A DNA stretch of 22,904 nt from Leptospira ellisii. Its GTDB lineage: Bacteria > Spirochaetota > Leptospiria > Leptospirales > Leptospiraceae. Position 1 is the first letter of the stretch. The number at the start of each line of letters is the position of its first letter. This document shows positions 19,528 through 22,904 of this stretch, piece after piece. The stretch lies in NCBI RefSeq assembly GCF_002811955.1, contig NZ_NPEF01000035.1, positions 1 to 22,904 on the forward strand. Reading direction: 5' to 3'. Under the pieces are notes generated by a model. That model saw only the letters and a program-made list of their open reading frames with translations. It was not told the DNA's origin and searched no databases. Position numbers and translations under genes: made by a program.

Positions 19528-20753
19528 TAAAGAGCGGAAATTCTCGCAATCGCCGCCTCGACATCCTCTTTTTTGCCGAATGCGCTCAGACGAAAGTATC
19601 CTTCCCCGGCAGGACCAAACCCCGAACCGGGAGTTCCCACAACCTGAGCCTGATTCAGCAAACGATCGAAAAAATCCCAAGAGGAAAGATTGTCGGAAGT
19701 TTTGAGCCAAATATACGGAGCGTTGATTCCGCCGAAAACCTCATACCCCGCTTTTTTCAAACCGTCCCGGATCTTCGCGGCATTCGACATATAATAGCCG
19801 ATGGAGGTTTGAATTTCCTTTTTTCCCTGCGGAGAAAAACAGGCTTCCGCACCTTTTTGAGTCACATACGAAACCCCGTTGAACTTGGTCGTATGCCTTC
19901 TGCTCCAAAGGGAATTGATGCTCACCTCTTCGCCGGAACGAGTTCTTCCTTTCAACTCTTTCGGAATTACGATATACGCACAACGCAAACCGGTAAAACC
20001 CGCAGTCTTGGAGAAGGAACGGAATTCGATCGCGACTTCCTTCGCCCCTTCCACCTCGTAGATCGAACGCGGAACGTCCGGTTCGCTGATAAACGCCTCG
20101 TATGCCGAATCGTATAGAATGATGGAATTGTTCTTCTTCGCGTATTCCACCCAAGCCTTCAGAGCTTCCTTCGTGGTCACCGCGCCCGTCGGATTATTGG
20201 GATAACAAAGATAGACGATGTCCGCCTTTTCTTTCGGAATTTCCGGTTGGAATCCGTTCTCCCTCGTGGCGGGCATATAAATCAGATTGGAATATCTTCC
20301 GTCCGAACCGATCTCGCCCGTACGTCCCGCCATTACGTTCGTATCCACGTAAACCGGATACACCGGATCCGCCACGGCGATCTTGGCGTCGGTCGAAAAG
20401 ATCTCCTGAATATTTCCGCAATCGCATTTGGAGCCGTCCGAAACGAAAATTTCGTTCTCGTCGATTTTTATCCCAAGAGGAGCGTAATCGTTCTCCGCGA
20501 TAGACTTTAGCAAAAATGAATATCCTTGTTCCGGACCGTAACCGTGAAAACCTTCGGAGGTTCCCATCTCCTTGGAGGCGGAGACCATCGCGTCCACGAT
20601 GGAAGGAACGATCGGAAGAGTCACGTCTCCGATCCCCAAACGGATCACTTTCGCCGAAGGATTTTTCTCCGAGTACGCCTTCACGCGTTTCGCGATTTCG
20701 GGAAAAAGATATCCCGCCTTTAATTTTAAATAATTCTCATTGATGTTCGCCAT
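19527..20753 (-). CDS. dapL: LL-diaminopimelate aminotransferase
   Basis: DapL converts tetrahydrodipicolinate directly to LL-diaminopimelate in one transamination step. It thereby bypasses the DapD/C/E route of lysine and peptidoglycan synthesis, and is known from Leptospira, chlamydiae and plants. The 408 residues match the family length. The start [20 protein letters not shown] is the typical opening. Visible class I/II aminotransferase features are the pyridoxal-phosphate lysine in [10 protein letters not shown] (Lys249), YPNNPTG (about 184-190) in the substrate region, and DSAYEAF. The gene overlaps the upstream DUF2203 gene by 17 nt, and a short AAGGAAG precedes the ATG. It is the last gene of the pyrB operon and ends next to the repeat pair. 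Confidence 0.97.
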   Translation of the reverse strand: MANINENYLKLKAGYLFPEIAKRVKAYSEKNPSAKVIRLGIGDVTLPIVPSIVDAMVSASKEMGTSEGFHGYGPEQGYSFLLKSIAENDYAPLGIKIDENEIFVSDGSKCDCGNIQEIFSTDAKIAVADPVYPVYVDTNVMAGRTGEIGSDGRYSNLIYMPATRENGFQPEIPKEKADIVYLCYPNNPTGAVTTKEALKAWVEYAKKNNSIILYDSAYEAFISEPDVPRSIYEVEGAKEVAIEFRSFSKTAGFTGLRCAYIVIPKELKGRTRSGEEVSINSLWSRRHTTKFNGVSYVTQKGAEACFSPQGKKEIQTSIGYYMSNAAKIRDGLKKAGYEVFGGINAPYIWLKTSDNLSSWDFFDRLLNQAQVVGTPGSGFGPAGEGYFRLSAFGKKEDVEAAIARISAL

Positions 20754-21102
20754 CTTCCTTATCCCTATCGATTAATTTTCTTCCGGCAAATCCCTCTTCG
20801 TACCCGTGTTCGAAAAGAAGGTCCTCTTCTCCGAGGTGCCAACAATAATATCCGTTTCCGTGATCGAAATCCACAAGCCAAAGACCTTTGACCTCGATCC
20901 CGTATTCCTGAATTTTGGAGGACCATTCGAACGTGGAAGTCCGAACCTCCTCCTCTTTTTGTTCCATCTCGTTTTCGGGAAGGATCTTCTCCCGAAGTTG
21001 TGTGGTCAGCTCGGAGACGCGGGAATAATATTCTTCCGTAATCTCCCGGATGATCGGTAGAATTTTGCGGGCCTCCTCGTATGTCCAGAGTTTCCGTTCC
21101 AA
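20737..21102 (-). CDS. DUF2203-domain protein
   Basis: The 121-residue protein starts at a TTG, following the pyrB stop by 6 nt. The opening [20 protein letters not shown] matches the pattern found at the start of DUF2203 proteins. The second half carries [20 protein letters not shown] and [11 protein letters not shown], close to the characteristic segment of that family. The middle is a charged coiled-coil-like stretch. The ribosome binding site is weak, and translation probably depends on pyrB. It overlaps dapL by 17 nt. The function of DUF2203 is unknown; the placement here suggests a link to the biosynthetic operon only by context. Confidence 0.85.
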   Translation of the reverse strand: MERKLWTYEEARKILPIIREITEEYYSRVSELTTQLREKILPENEMEQKEEEVRTSTFEWSSKIQEYGIEVKGLWLVDFDHGNGYYCWHLGEEDLLFEHGYEEGFAGRKLIDRDKEDGEHQ

Positions 21103-21108
21103 TCGAGT

Positions 21109-22035
<927 letters not shown>

Positions 22036-22091
22036 TAAGCGACAGAATGTAGAAAAACCCCCGTTTGACAAATCAAAATGAACGACCGGAC

Positions 22092-22904
22092 TCAGGATTT
22101 TTCGGGAAGAGGCAAAAGTCCCCGCAGTTGTCGCAAGGATTGTCTCCAAAGCGGAAGATCGATAAAATCGCCGCTTTTGTCGAACTGCGAAGGAAGACGA
22201 TTCCAGGGACAACCCGGAAAACGATGATGCACCCGATGGTAGTTGAAATTCAGAAACAGGAAGGAAAGAAATTTGGGAAGTCCCAAATTATACGAAGAAT
22301 TGGGATCGTCCACCTCCTTTCCGTAATGATAGGAATGATCCAAAAACGAAACCACACTTCCGCGTAAAACCAGCACCGCCGTCAAAATCCAAAAACTCGA
22401 ACCGCAAAGATAAAACGCGGAACCGTACAACACAAGGATACAAAAGGAATCGATCCGGAGTTCGCGTACGATTTCCGGTTTTTGAATCTGTTTAAAAAAA
22501 GCCTTATGCGCCGGAAACCGGCAAAAATACCGTTCCGCGAACGGAACCGAGATCGACAACGGAAGCGAAAGCAAAAAACCTCCGACCGCCTCCAGAAAAT
22601 AGGTTCCGTAAAACAGTTTTCCGTAATATACGACCGATTGTCTCGTTTTGGAGATTCCGTTTTTCTCCAGGAACTCGATGCGCTCCCCTTCGGATCGGTT
22701 GAATTTATGATGTACGAGGTGCGCGGTTCTGGCTACTTGAAACGGAGTCCCGAAAAGGATACAAAGGATCCTGCCGGCAAAACGGTTTTCGTTTCTCGAA
22801 TTGGAAAAATTACCGTGAACGCATTCGTGGATCAAGGCCCACAACGTGTAGGATAAAAACGCGGAAACGGACAGAACAAGGACCTCGACTGCGAAGGATA
22901 CGAT
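22092..22904 (-). CDS. Membrane fatty-acid desaturase, 5' end outside window
   Basis: The reading frame is open to the end of the window, so the true start lies beyond 22904. The visible 270 residues show the three histidine clusters of the membrane desaturase/hydroxylase family: HECVH (about 22 aa into the visible part, codons near 22829), HLVHH (near 22720) and HRVHH (near 22230, within [14 protein letters not shown]). These should bind a di-iron centre. Hydrophobic segments lie between the clusters. The substrate cannot be told from the sequence; fatty acid is the usual one, and carotenoid-type relatives are possible. Stop is TGA at 22094-22092. It is oriented like pyrB but with a 56-nt gap, so it may be separate or co-transcribed. 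Confidence 0.85.
   Translation of the reverse strand: MVSFAVEVLVLSVSAFLSYTLWALIHECVHGNFSNSRNENRFAGRILCILFGTPFQVARTAHLVHHKFNRSEGERIEFLEKNGISKTRQSVVYYGKLFYGTYFLEAVGGFLLSLPLSISVPFAERYFCRFPAHKAFFKQIQKPEIVRELRIDSFCILVLYGSAFYLCGSSFWILTAVLVLRGSVVSFLDHSYHYGKEVDDPNSSYNLGLPKFLSFLFLNFNYHRVHHRFPGCPWNRLPSQFDKSGDFIDLPLWRQSLRQLRGLLPLPEKS

Noticed and set aside
19182..20117. Plus-strand reading frame of 311 codons overlapping the end of lipoprotein 2 and dapL
   Set aside because: It is antisense to the well-conserved dapL and its product has no recognisable pattern.
22036..22212. Upstream extension of pyrB in frame
   Set aside because: It has no similarity to the family N-terminus and overlaps the desaturase; ATG 22035 gives the normal protein.

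Overview
The window looks like a chromosomal segment of a Leptospira-type spirochaete. The main grounds are a long-form IspG, the rho-rpmE pair, LL-diaminopimelate aminotransferase (DapL) for lysine and peptidoglycan synthesis, spirochaete-style lipoproteins, a membrane cyclase next to a FecR-domain protein, and several copies of a short intergenic repeat of the form GTGxGGGAACTCxCAC. Base composition is fairly GC-rich for the genus by eye, so a species outside the low-GC interrogans group is possible. The genus is inferred from gene content; no 16S or other marker is present.

Layout. 1-1212 is the 3' part of ispG, followed by a strong intrinsic terminator. 1553-4635 is a two-gene unit on +: a two-TM class III adenylate cyclase with a HAMP domain, overlapping by 4 nt with a FecR-domain membrane protein. 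4636-4834 is a structured repeat-like spacer, and around it lies an AT-rich islet with a small two-helix membrane protein (4835-5122, -). From 9272 back to 5239 a block runs on the minus strand: a CBS/PAS/Fis-HTH regulator with a lysine-rich tail, rho (with its own candidate promoter and a hairpin in the leader), rpmE with a terminator at its stop codon, then a NifU-like/pentapeptide fusion coupled to a 62-residue protein.

9273-9682 is a divergent intergenic region with two copies of the short repeat. 9683-19435 on + is the accessory part: a giant helical/TPR-like protein whose reading appears to continue after a frameshift into 12970-13293, a LVIVD-type beta-propeller protein, and two tandem paralogous 800-residue lipoproteins with predicted beta-helix bodies. 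Two more copies of the repeat, in opposite orientation, lie just beyond. The last part (22904 back to 19527, -) is housekeeping: a membrane fatty-acid desaturase (5' end outside the window), then pyrB, a DUF2203 protein and dapL packed as one operon.

How the genes relate. The pyrB/DUF2203/dapL unit joins pyrimidine and lysine/cell-wall precursor synthesis. Rho-rpmE is a classic conserved pair. The cyclase and FecR protein are translationally coupled and probably act together at the inner membrane. The two lipoproteins are most likely surface or periplasmic structural or adhesive proteins made by tandem duplication. No complete defence, secretion or mobile system, RNA gene or CRISPR array was seen. 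The most unusual items are the frameshifted giant gene, the scaffold-like NifU domain lacking its third cysteine, the regulator with an H1-like tail, and the inverted paired repeats around the accessory segment.
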